Origin: Powellomyces hirtus
Taxonomy: Eukaryota; Chytridiomycota; Chytridiomycetes; Spizellomycetales; Powellomycetaceae
Direction: 5' to 3'
Assembly (NCBI GenBank): GCA_025526995.1
Contig: JAHLKG010000033.1
Coordinates: 124,001 to 188,000, forward strand
Length of the DNA stretch: 64,000 nt
Shown here: positions 43,708 to 55,638 of the stretch, piece after piece
Position numbering within the stretch: the first letter of the stretch is position 1
How the letters are laid out: each line of letters starts with the position of its first letter
Program-made: the position numbers and the translations under genes
Notes under the pieces: generated by a model
Told to the model about the DNA's origin: nothing
The model's database searches: none
What the model saw: the letters and a program-made list of their open reading frames with translations, nothing else

Positions 43708-45945
43708 TGTATTAATACTAGGTTGAAAGTAAGAGTTCGGGTGTTGAGTTGAGAGGTTTGGAGGGACTCCGCGAAGGTTGTTGGAGGGGAAAAGTAAGAA
43801 AAAACGAAGCGGAGCAGCCAAGTTGCGGGCGGGGGCGGGTGCGCAAGAGGTGTTCCTTTTTTGCGCCGCGCGAAGGGCCAAGCAGAGGTGAGACGCGCGA
43901 ATCAAAATAAAAAAGAGAGACAGATAAGACAGTCGGACACACTGGCAGACTTGCGCACGTTTGGCACCCGTTGGCCACACAACCAAAATGGGATTTATCA
44001 ACTTTCAAAAAAACTACCGTCCTTCCCGCTCTATCCCACTTGATTTGGATGGCAACCTGACTGCTAGAAACTGAGACCACGCAGGGTCAGCTTCCCAAAA
44101 AGAAAGCGAGCGATGAAGTGTTCGTTCTTGAGCTCAGAAAATCTCGATTGATCAGTCGATACCAGCAGAGAGCATTTGGCTTTGGAGCGACTTTGAAATT
44201 ATTGGCACCTTCTGATGTTAGCGGCCATATGCTTAGTGGATGTCGCTTCCAATCCGTCAACAACAGAGTGGCGAAAAGCGAGTCTCCTTCCCGTTTTGAA
44301 TCTCCAGTCTGCGTGGTTTGCGACAAATCGATCGCCTCGGTGATTGACATTTCGCTGGCATACATACTCGCAGCAATAAGCTAGGCGAATCCCTCATTGG
44401 CAACATGAAAACCGTTGAGAAAGGATAGATCACAAACCCGAAAGACGGTAATCGCCCGTGAATTGATTTTCTAGCAGCGGCGCTTGATTTTGACCTCGAA
44501 GCGCAATTGGCTCTCGGATGTAGCATTCCAGGCGCCCCGCTTTCCCGTCACATCTCATCCATATAGCTTGAGCTCCCTTCGACGTAGCGATCGGGATTTG
44601 GGCCGTTTCTTTCTTGTGGAGGCGAATCACGTTAATTAACTAGACGCAACAGTCACCAGCCAAGAGGACTGCAGATGCATTCCGGCGTGTGCTTGCAGGC
44701 ATCCATAACGCGGCTTTCTGAGTGCCATGTTCGGCTCGCATGGTAGTTGCATCAGCGACGACACCTGCTATTCTCAATGCTAGATTAGCTTGCGACTGTG
44801 GCCGCCTTTGTGCAGCACAAGGTTCGAGAAGCGGAATGAAGGGGAGCATAAGAGACACATGGCTTGGCGGCATTGCACAAATTGAACTTCATTGCTCCAC
44901 GGAATTGGTGTGTTCATGCCACTGTCGTAACTTTGGCAAACAGCGCATTGCTTTTACGACACGACAGCATCCCAAATCGTTCAGGAACGGGCGACGCTGG
45001 TGCTGGATGATCGAATTAAGACCAGCAACTTAAAGCGATTCTGCTGAATGGCAAAATGTTGGAATCGCCTTGTTTTTGTATCGTCCTTCCCGAACCATCG
45101 CCAAACTCGTGAGGTGCCATAGATTTAGCAGGCTACTGCCGGCTGGACGTGTCCGAACGGAGTTTCTGCTTACTTTGTGGTTGCAACCATCCAGACCGCA
45201 GCTTGCGCGACTGATGAGCTAAGCTCAACTCCGCTCAGCGAAAGTTAATGAGCTTCCAGCTTCCAAATGGGACATTACGCTCTGCTTTAATTCAAAGCGA
45301 ATCGCAAAAAGGCGCCACGTTCATTGACCTCGTATTCGAGGTCCAGAGCGTGACTTGCGATCTCGATTGTGCTTTTCTCCTCTCGGCGCTCCCCTTTGAT
45401 GATCTTTTTGATCTAGCGTCAAAGTACAGGAAGGCAAATTAATACAGGCCAAGAGAAGAAGGACGAAGCCATTAAGGTCTTCGCCGTGTATTTAGAATAA
45501 CGTTTGAAGAGCCATCTGCTATTACTTGCACGACGACAAGGCTCCCTCCTCCCATGGTGACTAACTATAATGTTATGTGAGGAGGAAGCACGAAGCACCT
45601 TGTTCTATCACCAATACTACGGTTCACTTTAATGGCCGATAACCCAAGGAAATATTGCAAGATTTTTCGGGAAAAACCACATAGGCTGAATCACGGTTAT
45701 ATAAATAGGCAGACCAGTGTCTGTGGCGCGAACTAAATTGATTCGAAGATTGAGGCTAAGATTAGACACAAACTAATGACAGCCTTCCCCGGATCAAGCA
45801 CACTGCCACGAATTGTCCCGTGCATAATAATGCCGTTAGATAGCCTCCCCCCGGGTTGTTCTCGGTGACCGAGCACATCATACGTACTAAAGAAAAGATT
45901 TACATTACCATCCCTTGTCATTGCAAATTACTATCAATTTTCAGA
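43708..45945. other. 2.2 kb gene-free region, lower GC than its surroundings
   Basis: Between histone H1 (-) and the beta-helix gene (+). The longest ORFs are about 60-90 codons and look like nothing I know. Composition is visibly more AT-rich and less codon-biased than the flanks. It could hold promoters, a non-coding RNA or a decayed element; no terminal repeats were found. Confidence 0.4.
45698..45707 (+). promoter_or_regulatory. TATA-box-like element TATATAAATA
   Basis: A good TATA match about 240 bp upstream of the ATG at 45946, in a region otherwise lacking long TA runs. Use is inferred. Confidence 0.4.
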
Positions 45946-48900
45946 ATGGTGAGTCGCAGTTTGTTGCGACTTCTCACATCGGCAGTTATTGCCCTGTCGT
46001 GTACCCTTGACGGCGTTGCGGCTGTCACCTGGCCGACATCCTCTCGAACATGCGCCAGCGGTGAACTTTATACCTGTGACGAGACCACCCCGATTACCCT
46101 CTCATCCAACGTGACCTACACAAACTGCATTTTTCAAAATTGCCCAATCTTAATCGCCTCATCGAACATCGTCCTCACATTCAACGGCGTCACAGTCGAT
46201 GGCTCGGGTGGTCCATCCCCTTCCACGGATGCATTAATTCGTCTGTCCAACTCTGCGCGCCTGAATGCCACGGATTCGATCTTTCAAAACATCAGCACCT
46301 CGGGGACCTCTAATTCCTCATACGGAGGAGCTCTATACGTGAACGGCGCCATGTTTACTGGAACAAATGTCGCTTTCAATCATAACAAGGCTTATCAAGG
46401 CAGTGCTGCTTTTGCGCGATCGAGCTCTATCTTTCTTTGCAAAGGATGCACATTCACTGGCAACGGAGACCCAACTACTTCTAACAAGGGTGGCGCACTG
46501 ATGACGCATGGGGGCGTTACGGCCAGCTTGATCGACTCGACTTTTACAGACAATGCAGTCTACCATGACGGTGGAGGCGCTCTTTACTTGTTATCATCGA
46601 CCGTCACGGGCAGCAACCTTACCTTTGCGATGAACAAGGCTTTCCAGGGAGGCGCTGTCCAGCTCCAGGATTTCACGACATTCGAATGTAGCGACTGCAA
46701 CTTCTACGGTGATGGAGTCACTTCCCTCAGTCGTTCCGTAGGTGGCGCTATCTATGTGGTATGTAACAAGCCTCCTGGAATCTGCTTATGTGTTTCAGTG
46801 GCTGAGCCCATCAATTAGAACAAAGGCCCATTGTTCAAGTGGACTGGTGGCTCTTGTATCGGTGTTGGTGCCGCAACGAAAGGAAGCTGTTTATTCGTTG
46901 ACTCAACCGTAGTTTTTCGAACGACATCGGCGACGCTGAAAAACAGTAAGGCTTGCGTTCTTACTTCTCACAGTGTTGCGCGATGGAGATCGTAAACCAG
47001 TCCTCCTCCCAGTTGTAATGCGCGATGGCGTTCTCGGAGCTGGTGTTATGGAGACTTCCGGCCATAACTCGTCGATTATTGCAACCAACGTCACCGTTCG
47101 CAATATTACGACAATCTCATCGGGAGCAGTCATTGTGAGTTGCGCCTTGGCTGGATGGGCAGACAAATTTCGTCTCGACTCACATCTGTTACGCCCTATA
47201 GGTCGGAGATGGAAGCGCAAGCTTTGCGGACAGTACATTCCAGAATCTCTCCGCCAATTACGGTGGTGTGGCCTCGGTATGTCTCGTATGGTTGGTCGCC
47301 GTAAATCCTCTTGACAAATAATCAGGCTCACTCCTTCATTCGCGCAGATCACTGGTAAAAACACCGGCCACAGCGGTCGATGCTCGTTCACAAACTGTCT
47401 CATGGAAAACATCCACGCCATTACCGGCGGAATCATCTATGCCAAGGAGCTGGCGTCCATTACCATGCACAAATCTACCGTGCGATACACCAGGGCCGCA
47501 AAGTCTGGAGGGTTTGCGTCAGTCGATTTGGGCGCCATCGTGACCGTCAGTGACTCCGTCATTACCACCAGCTCATACAATACGAGTTCCATTGGTGGCG
47601 TGGTGGCGCTGAAAACCGGGAGCCCGAGTGCTGGAATCTCTAAGTTCCACTGCACGGGCTCGACCGTCATGACGGGAAGCACGAAAACTGCTGGTGGATG
47701 CATATACAATGTAAGTGCATTGTTGTATGTGAAGTTGTAAGAATCCCCCTTAATAACGCCAGTCTCTCCAGAACAATTCCACTGTTTTGCTGACCGACAA
47801 CTGCACATTGACCAACTGTCAGGCCGTTTCCGGCGGAGGCATTTACAACGAAAACAGCGGGAATTCCACTCTAAGCGGAAACGCCGAAATCAAACACTCC
47901 ACCGCCGTTCTCTTTGGCGGAGGTATCTATTTGGGCGGACCCAATGCCAACTTTCATCTGACTCAAAGCTCGGTGATTCGAAACAATACGGCTGGAAGGT
48001 GCGGAGGAGGTATCGATACCACTACCGACTCCTTTGCTGACGACACGGCGACCATCAAATGGAACATTGCTCCGTGTGGTCCTGCGGCCTGTTTGAGAAA
48101 CACCACTGATGATGGCTCTACTGGTTTGCTTCATGTGCAACAGGAAGCTACAGTCTTGGGATTGGTGGAATGGATGGATCGCCGCAATGTGTGCAATGGC
48201 TATGATGGGCCGACCATGACATCTTCATCTGCCACGCCGTCAGCAACCATAACCAGCTCAGCGGCAGACGCTGCGGCGGAACCGACTACAGCGCTCGTGG
48301 CCGAGGCTAGCTCTACAACAGCTGATAACGATTTTTCTACTAGTTCGGCGGAGCCCACTTTCACCAGTAGTGTCCCTGCCGAGTCTACTGCGAGCTCAAC
48401 TGAGCCCACTAGTTCAACCAAACCCACCACCAGCGCCGCTGCCGAGTCTACTACGAGCTTGGCCGATCCTATCAGTTTGGTTGAACCGACCAGCACCAGT
48501 AGCTCGGCTGCTGAATCCTCGACAAGCTCGGCTGAACCAATTACAACCAGCAGCTCGGCTGCGGAGTCCTTGACGAGCTCGGTTGAACCCTCCACAACCA
48601 GTAGCTCAGCTGCAGAGTCCTCGACGACCTCGGCTGAAGCCTCCACAAGCAGTAGCTCGGCTTCGGAGTCCTCGACGAGCTCACCTGAACCCATTACAAC
48701 CAGCAGCTCGGCTGAACCCTCCACAACTAGTATCTCTGCTGCGGAGTCCTCGACGAGCTCGGTTGAACCCTCCACAACCAGTAGCTCAGCTGCAGGGACC
48801 TTGGCTGAAGCCTTCACAACCAGTAGCTCGGCCGCAGAGTCCTCGACGAGCTCGGCTCCACCCATGACAACCAGCAGCTCGGCTGCGGAGTCCTCGACGA

Positions 48901-50396
48901 GCTTGGCTGAACCCTCCATAACTAGTATCTCCGCTGCGGAGTCCTCGACGAGCTCGGTTGAGCCTATTAGAACCAGTAGCTCGGCTGTGGAGTCCTCGAC
49001 GAGCTGGGCTGAACCCTCCACAACTAGTATCTCCGCTGCGGAGTCCTCGACGAGCTCGGCTGAACCCATTACAACCAGCAGCTCGGCTGAACCCTCCACA
49101 AGTAGTATCTCTGCTGCGGAGTCCTCGACGAGCTCGGTTGAGCCCATTAGAACCAGCAGCTCAGCTACAAAGTCCTCGACGAGCTCGGCTGAAGCCTCCA
49201 CAAGCAGTAGCTCGGCTGCGGAGTCCTCGACGAGCTTGGCTCAACCCTCCACAACTAGTATCTCCGCGGCGGAGTCCTCGACGAGCTCGGCTGAACCCAT
49301 GACAACCAGCAGCTCGGCTGCGGAGTCCTCGACGAGCTTGGAACCCTCCACAACTAGTATCTCCGCTGCGGAGTCCTCGACGAGCTCGGTTGAGCCCATT
49401 AGAACCAGCAGCTCAGCTACGAGGGCCTCGACGAGCTGGGCTGAACCCTCCACAACCAGTAGCTCGGCTGCAAAGCCCTCGACGAGCTGGGCTGAACCCT
49501 CCACAACCAGTAGCTCGGCTGCAAAGCCCTCGACGACCTCGGCTGAAGCCTCCACAAGCAGTAGCTCGGCTGCGGAGTCCTCGACGAGCTCGGTGGAACC
49601 CTCCACAACCAGTAGCTCGGCTGCAGAGTCCTCGACTACCTCGGCTGAAGCCTCCACAAGCAGTAGCTCGGCTGCGGATTCCTCGACGAGCTCGGCTGCT
49701 GAAGCCTCTACGAGCCTTGCTGAACCCGCGGCTGAACCCACTGCCAGCTCTACCCGTGTATCATCAACCGGTTCAGCTGCCGCCGCGGCAAGCAGAAGTA
49801 GCGTAGCTGCATCACCCACTTCTAGCGCTAAAAGTGATGCCGCGGACACCGCATCAACCAATGCTGCCGCTGCTTCACCTACCATCAATTCATCCAAAGC
49901 AATGAGCAGCAGTCCCACACCCGCTACAAAACTCAGTGCTGCTGCCCTCAAGCCGACCACCGAGCCCAGCGCGGCAAGTGCAGAACCTAACCCTACCCGG
50001 GACGCACAACCTACACCAGAGTCATCCAAATCCGACATCTCGTCACTCCAAGAGACAACTTCGACTTCCTCAGCCGCAGCCCCTACAGCGACTGACCCGT
50101 CTTCTACAGTCTCCACAGAAACTCCCACAGAAAGCCCTGAACCCATCATTGCCAAGCCAGGCATACCCAAAGTCGCCGTCATCGGAGGTGCAGTCGGAGG
50201 CGCTACCGCCGTTGCCGCTGTTGCAGGTATCATTGTTTTCTCCCGCTACGGCAAGGCCAAGGCAGTTAACATCCTTCCGTCGGAGCCCGGAACTCGCTTG
50301 GCTACGATCAACCCGTTGTACGTCAGCCCGGCGGCGATGATTGAGAACCCTATATACGAAGTAGAATATGTAGAGTATGTCTCGGAACCTCGGTAG
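45946..50396 (+). CDS. Adhesin-like type I membrane protein: beta-helix ectodomain, long Ser/Thr repeat stalk, TM
   Basis: Six exons: 45946-46758, 46819-46945, 46974-47134, 47202-47276, 47348-47710 and 47772-50396 (1387 residues). Intron 2 is only 28 nt (GTAAGG...CACAG), below the usual minimum, so that join may be wrong. The signal peptide is at residues 1-25 (MVSRSLLRLLTSAVIALSC). About 600 residues of right-handed parallel beta-helix turns follow, each with an N/D-x-x-F/A..GG(A/G)(I/L)Y motif (SYGGALYVNG, NKGGALMTHGG, DGGGALYLLSS, VGGAIYVV, SGGGIYNENSG, FGGGIYLGG), as in pectate-lyase or Pmp-like folds. The stalk is ~25 Ser/Thr-rich 17-residue units. A TM (VIGGAVGGATAVAAVAGIIVF) leads to a 55-residue tail with NPLY and NPIY. 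This resembles a surface adhesin or sensor; no catalytic residues are assigned. Confidence 0.82.
48505..49715 (+). repeat. ~25-unit 51-nt minisatellite encoding a Ser/Thr stalk
   Basis: Unit consensus SSSAAESSTSSAEPSTT, in which position 2 alternates S/I and the EP segment varies (EPITT, EPSTT, EPIRT, EAST). Some units are shortened. Unit subtypes recur in blocks, the sign of unequal crossing-over. Confidence 0.9.
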
Positions 50397-51082
50397 GGTA
50401 GAGACGCGGAAGATGACAAGGACCTCTTCGATCGGGACGATTTGATCACGAGCGGCGCTTGTGTTACTTTTATTTCCTTGAACACAACACCCTGTTTCAA
50501 CCGAATGGCGGTTGATTCCCTTTACCGCCATCGATGGCCAAGGCGGAACAGAACTGCCGGTGACCTTGGTGGCGTGCAACAGTGTGCAATTGAACTCATC
50601 ATGACAAGTGATCTTGTCTAGCAAACACACACTGGATGAAATCGATCATTAGAGCGACGCTGACGTCGAATCGCTTTCCTGTTATTCTGCCCCCCGATCA
50701 GGAGAAAGGTTTCATTGAACGGATCACATCAAAATGGTCGATGGCAATTGAGACCACAGCGCGTAATTATTGCTCGGTACATCGTAGCGTATCCTCTTAG
50801 GTCAATAAATACATGACTTCCCGTTCCCTACAAAGCCTGCGTCCTGCACGTGCAAGGAGAAAGTTAAGCTTCATGTAAACAGGCGCCGCGATGAGGCACC
50901 TTAGATCAGCTATAAGGATTGCGAGCTATTTACGGATAGCCTGAGGTGGTCTGGAAGAAGCAAGTTGCGGTAATATATAGGGCTGTTGAGTGACGTGTCG
51001 GCCGCTCCGGAGGCCAACAGAACACTGCCGGTTCACTCCATATATCTGATTCCTTATACCGTCCCACTCGTTATATAATCTG
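50397..51082. promoter_or_regulatory. Intergenic region with TATA-like element upstream of the 7TM gene
   Basis: No ORF of interest. TATATA at 50974-50979 lies about 105 bp upstream of the proposed ATG at 51083. A second AT run (51071-51080) is immediately before the ATG. Confidence 0.4.
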
Positions 51083-52606
51083 ATGGAGGTCCACGATCCA
51101 GCGACGGCGGATCCTCATGATCCTATTTGGGGCAGGTTCCGAATCGATAGACTCAAAAACGTGACACTTGGGTTCCTAAGTATGATGCGGAAACCGTTGT
51201 GAGAAGTTTAGACATTTGTAGCCTCATGTGCGGAGATTTCGAATCCTCCCAGTTTTAGGCGTCACGGCAGCAATGTGCAATCTCTTGTTCTCTCTTCGAC
51301 ATGCCAACAAGCGCCGCACCTACTACAATTTTTTGCTTGTGGTGTGCATGTCGACATACGTGGTGTCATTTATACCACTGATAAGTGAGTGAGTCCTTCG
51401 CAGCGACATGCCATTTCACACTGGTTCCGCTCACTGACACCTAATTCCCGCGCGAAGTATGCATTCCGACCGCGATAGAGCTGCCAAACATCGGCCGAGA
51501 TCCGTCGAGCCCAAACCACGAAACATGGGCTTACGTCGACAAAATGTTGATAACCTGGAAAACGTTTTATGGTCTTGGTAGTCTGCAGTATATCATTCTC
51601 ATGCAATACCGATTCCGCGTTGTCAAGACAATTCTTAAATACAAGGACTACTGGGTATGACGTGGACGGATCCTGCGAAGCTGGGGCGTTCCGAAATTAA
51701 CCATTGTCTGTATGTTCAGGACTGGGTGTTCATCGTGGTCACATTCGCAGTGTATGGGGGAACTCTGATTGCCTTTGGAACAATTGCGCCAGTTCCAATG
51801 GCTTCGAGGGACTTGACCCAGGCGATGGGTTTAGCCATATGGACAATGTATGCCCTGGTGGTGGACAACGCCGTGTCATTCACATTTATCTATCAGCTGT
51901 ACAAGCTACGACGACGAGTGGGTGGAGACAGCAGACGATGGACGCAAGTTGTGACAGTCCTGGTTCTGGTCTGCATTGCCTCGTGGTTCTCCATCATCTC
52001 ACTTGCCATGGTGAATATTTTCTGTCGGAAAGACGCCCCGTTTATCCGAACTTTTTTCAGAATCACGTACTCGTTCACACCATTGGAGCTGTCGGGCGCT
52101 CTGGTACTCAACCGAGGCAGGATGTTTCGCCTCAACGTCTGGTACTAACATCATCCTCCCTTCCGTAGGTGTTTATTTATAATGCGAAAGCGCTGATGAC
52201 ATCAAACGCAACCTCGTTGAACAAGGTCGACGTCACGAATGCGCCACCCAACACGCGAGAGACGGTGAAAACGTCAACAGATCATACCGACCAGTTGCAA
52301 TATACCATGGCATCATGTTCTGAAACACGAGAGCTCGAGTCGCATCAGACATCACTGCAAAAGCTGGCCTTCGCAGTGCTTCCAAAAACAGGGTCTTCTC
52401 TACTTCTACCGACCATCGATTCGAGCCCCGAGGCCCACAGTCGACAACCGGATCATGACATATTACGGAAAAGCACGGATAAGCGGGGTCCAAAGAGGTC
52501 TCCTAAAAATCCCGCAGCGTATCCTGACGAGGATGGAAATCTAGAAAATCCTCCCTGTGCTGCATTTTCTCAGAAAACGAATCTAGGAGATGCTGATGAG
52601 GTATAG
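51083..52606 (+). CDS. Seven-transmembrane receptor-like protein
   Basis: Five exons: 51083-51179, 51253-51384, 51458-51654, 51720-52103 and 52169-52606 (415 residues). Donors are GTATGA, GTGAGT, GTATGA and GTACTC. Intron 4 contains a perfect TACTAAC branch site at 52143-52149. Seven hydrophobic segments can be read: VTLGFLILGVTAAM, YYNFLLVVCMSTYVVSF, TFYGLGSLQYIILM, WVFIVVTFAVYGGTLIAF, GLAIWTMYALVVDNAVSF, VVTVLVLVCIASWFSIISLA and FTPLELSGALVFIYNAKAL. The first TM is created only by joining exons 1 and 2, which supports the gene model. The loop after TM1 is basic (RHANKRR), consistent with a cytoplasmic side. A ~145-residue Ser/Thr-rich hydrophilic tail follows. I see no opsin lysine or DRY signature and cannot name a GPCR class. 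Confidence 0.75.
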
Positions 52607-52924
52607 GAGTACGAGATAGGCAATAGCGATAATATACCTTTCCATAGTAAAACAATAGATGCGTGCTGATTCGCAACAAAGACAACTCTTCCCTATCCTG
52701 TACTTTGTTCTTCTTGTGAGACGTCGGAGTTGCGTGGCGCAGTGTGGCTGTGGACTACACGTCACTCTCAAATTGCACACCTTCTCCTCACACCTCCCAT
52801 CCGCGTCCCATACTTCTTCCTCGTACTTCCCGTCGCCAATTTCAGTGTGAGATCTCCCCTCGATAGCTTGCATTGTATATTTGCATTCCGACGCTTACGC
52901 TTCCCAGCCCGACTCATAAAAGCA
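52607..52924. promoter_or_regulatory. Upstream region of the M20 peptidase gene
   Basis: About 320 bp between two same-strand genes. The reading frame of the peptidase stays open back to about 52730, but the upstream residues do not look like a conserved extension. No clear promoter element. Confidence 0.4.
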
Positions 52925-54898
52925 ATGGGTCATCCACTCGCACTGCAGACCGAACCTGCACGCGTCCCTCGCCGTCCGGGTCGCACGCCAATCGTGGTTG
53001 CTGCCCTCCTGACCGCGCTAGTCTTCTTCGCATGCCACGGCGGCATCCCCTCCTTCCCATCAGAGTCTCTCCGCGACGACACACCCACCTGTGCGCAGCC
53101 CAACCCCGTCGTCCCCGCTGTCCGGACGGACATTACCGACAAGAACTACAATGGCTTGTTCCGGAATCCCGAATGGCGGGCGCAGGCAGCTGAGCGACTA
53201 GGCCAGTCGGTGCGCATCAACACGGAAACGTTCGATTATCTCCGCGATATGCCGCCTCCGAAAGAAGGCAAAGACGTAGAAGAACGTAAAGGCCTGGAGG
53301 AATTCCGGAAATGGCTGAAAGAGACCTACCCGTTAGTGCACAAAAAACTGTCCCTCGAGGTCGTTAACCGATATGCGCTGCTGTACACATGGGAAGGATC
53401 CGACCACGTTTCCAAGCCGCTTGTGCTGTGCTCCCATATCGACGTTGTTCCCGTGTCCCAGTCTTCGGTCGACCAATGGACCTACCCTCCGTTCTCGGGC
53501 CATGTGGACGGCGAGGCCGTGTGGGGTCGTGGAAGTGTAGATACGAAGAATACGCTGGTGGGAATTGTGGAAGCGGTTGAGGCGCTGTTGGCGGCGGACT
53601 TTGTGCCCCAGCGCACGGTTATTCTGGCATTTGGCTATGATGAAGAGATTAGTGGTTACAATGGCGCAAAATTCTTGGCCGCTGCCTTGTTGGCCAAGGG
53701 ACTCAAAGACAATGTTGGTCTTCTCGTTGACGAAGGTGATTACAAAATACCATGCTCACACCTAATCCGTGCCATGAATTATCTATTAACAGCACGCATA
53801 TTCTGTCTTCTCAAAGGTCCCGGCATCCAATCCCAAATGAGTTCCACATTCGCCCAAATCGGCATCTCCGAAAAGGGCTACACGGACGTGACCATCTCCC
53901 TCTCCACCCCAGGCGGTCATTCCTCCATCCCCCCACCGCACACCAACATTGGCATCCTCTCCAAACTCATCACCGAGCTCGAAGCCCACCCCTACACCCC
54001 CGAACTCGTCGACACCAACCCCTTCCTCGCCTCTCTCCAGTGCCTCGCCGAGCACGCCAAGGACATCAACCCCTGGCTCCGCGCGGCGATCCGTAACTAC
54101 AAAAAAGTCCGCGCGCCGCTGGTGAAATATTTGGCAAAGGACAGTGCGACAAGGTATATGATGACAACCTCTCAGGCGGTGGATATGATGAGTGGCGGTG
54201 TGAAATTAAATGCCCTGCCGGAATTCTCCTCGGCGGCCATCAACCACCGCGTTGCGACCCACCAAACAGTCGCGGATGTGGAAGCCCACCTCGTCGTCAC
54301 CCTCTTCCCGATCGCGAAATCCTACAACCTCAACTTTACCACCATTGACCACGCCAACACAACGCACTCGCACCACCAGCACCCCGACTCGACCGCCCAC
54401 CTTGTCGTGGAAACGTACCGTGGCGCCCTCGAACCCGCACCCATCTCGCCCTCGACGGGTCCCGTATGGGACACCCTCGCAGGAACAGTCAGACGCGTCG
54501 CACAAGACGATTGGGTCACGCTCGGAACACGGCCGGAAAACACCAGAGAGGGAGAGCAGAGTGTATTCGTCACCCCCGTGCTCATGGCGGCCAACACAGA
54601 CACCCGTCACTACTGGTCTCTGACCCGCAATATCTACCGGTAAGCAAAAACAACAACCAAAAAAGCTCTCATGCATCGCTCCGCCCCCCCCCCCCCCCCT
54701 CGCGGCTCACAGTCACATTACTGTGTCTATAACCGTTTTACCTTTGCCCCCCCCCCCCCCCCCAGCTACGACCCCATCCGCGAAAACCGAATTGCAGGCA
54801 TCCACACCGTCAACGAACACATTGCCATCTCGGAATTCATCGCCTCCATCGCCTTCTTCCATGAGTTGATACGTAACTGGCAGGAACTTGCCCAGTGA
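52925..54898 (+). CDS. CPS1: M20 family carboxypeptidase, CPS1-like (Gly-Xaa carboxypeptidase S)
   Basis: Three exons: 52925-53735, 53817-54639 and 54766-54898 (588 residues). The ATG at 52925 places a signal-anchor (IVVAALLTALVFFACHG) near residues 22-40, as in yeast Cps1, a type II vacuolar precursor. Metal and catalytic motifs of M20: LVLCSHIDVVPV (His ligand, catalytic Asp), GRGSVDTKNTLVG (bridging Asp), YDEEISGYNGA (catalytic Glu and Glu ligand), VDEGPGI after splicing, and TPVLMAANTDTRHYW (C-terminal His ligand region). The enzyme releases C-terminal residues from small peptides in the vacuole using two Zn ions. Intron 1 (81 nt, 3n, no stop) could be read through without a frameshift, inserting 27 residues next to the DEG motif. 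Intron 2 contains two long C runs. Confidence 0.92.
53736..53816 (+). other. 81-nt in-frame intron of the M20 peptidase gene
   Basis: The donor GTGATT after GACGAAG and acceptor CTCAAAG before GTCCCGG restore DEGPGI, which fits the family. The intron is a multiple of three with no in-frame stop, so an unspliced message would still be translated. Confidence 0.8.
54686..54763 (+). repeat. Two poly-C runs inside the last peptidase intron
   Basis: C runs of about 14-16 nt at about 54686-54700 and 54748-54763; the second abuts the acceptor CAG at 54763-54765 and is the polypyrimidine tract. Homopolymer lengths may be sequencing-sensitive. Confidence 0.8.
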
Positions 54899-55638
54899 AA
54901 ACAAACACGCGGCGAAAACGTACAAAAGAAAAACGAAACGCGCGGGCTTGCCAACATGGATTTTTGCAACGGTCTCTCCCCCCAGTTCGCTCAACACACG
55001 TAGCCTTCGTTTGGGGTGATATGTCATCTCTATGGCCTCCCTTTTTTCCCATGTGGCGTATAAGAACTAGGTTATTCTTTCCCCGCGGCCGCGTTTCTAT
55101 ACTTTCGTACTCTTTGCAATGTATCCTATGTATGTTGTATCTTGTAAAACGCAAACCAGATACCCCTTCACCCGAAATGTCGTGATCAAACGCTAAAAAA
55201 GCGCGCACCGCCACATCATTAGGGTTACATTGTTATATGACTACAACAACAACAAAGAACAAAGAAAAGACGAAAACAAAATACTGCAATGCAGTGGTGT
55301 TGTATGTGGTCTATGTGGGGGTGCTGGGATTGGGGGTAACATAGAGGTAGTCGGAGGTAAGGGTGGCGTTGTAAGTAACAAGGGTATCACGCCGAGCGCG
55401 ATGAATCCGGCAAAGCTCTTAGCCGGCCCAGCAGGAAAATGTCCACCGCTGTCTCTTTTCCATTACTGTCCGATTTCCTCCCTCGTTCACATGGAATCCG
55501 AGTTCAGGAGAAGTCCGCGGGGCGGGGTTCAGGGTTGCTTTTCCCGTGACCGGGCTGGTGGTGTAGGAGATGGCCCGGGGGCCTATGGGTGGGAGTAAAT
55601 CATCACTTCCACTCAAACGCTCATTTGTCCACACGTCA
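54899..55638. other. Convergent 3' intergenic region
   Basis: 740 bp between the peptidase (+) and neurofibromin (-) stops. No convincing ORF, repeat or RNA gene. Confidence 0.5.

Noticed and set aside
48200..50233. Two long minus-strand ORFs (333 and 330 codons) opposite the Ser/Thr stalk
   Set aside because: The 51-nt repeat is open in several frames; the sense frame is the one joined to signal peptide, beta-helix and TM.
51223..51260. TTTCGAATCC-like stretch resembling a tRNA T-loop
   Set aside because: No cloverleaf can be drawn around it, and it lies at a splice acceptor of the 7TM gene.
54640..54765. Poly-C runs as a possible frameshift in the peptidase
   Set aside because: Both lie in an intron with good splice sites; the coding sequence is intact.
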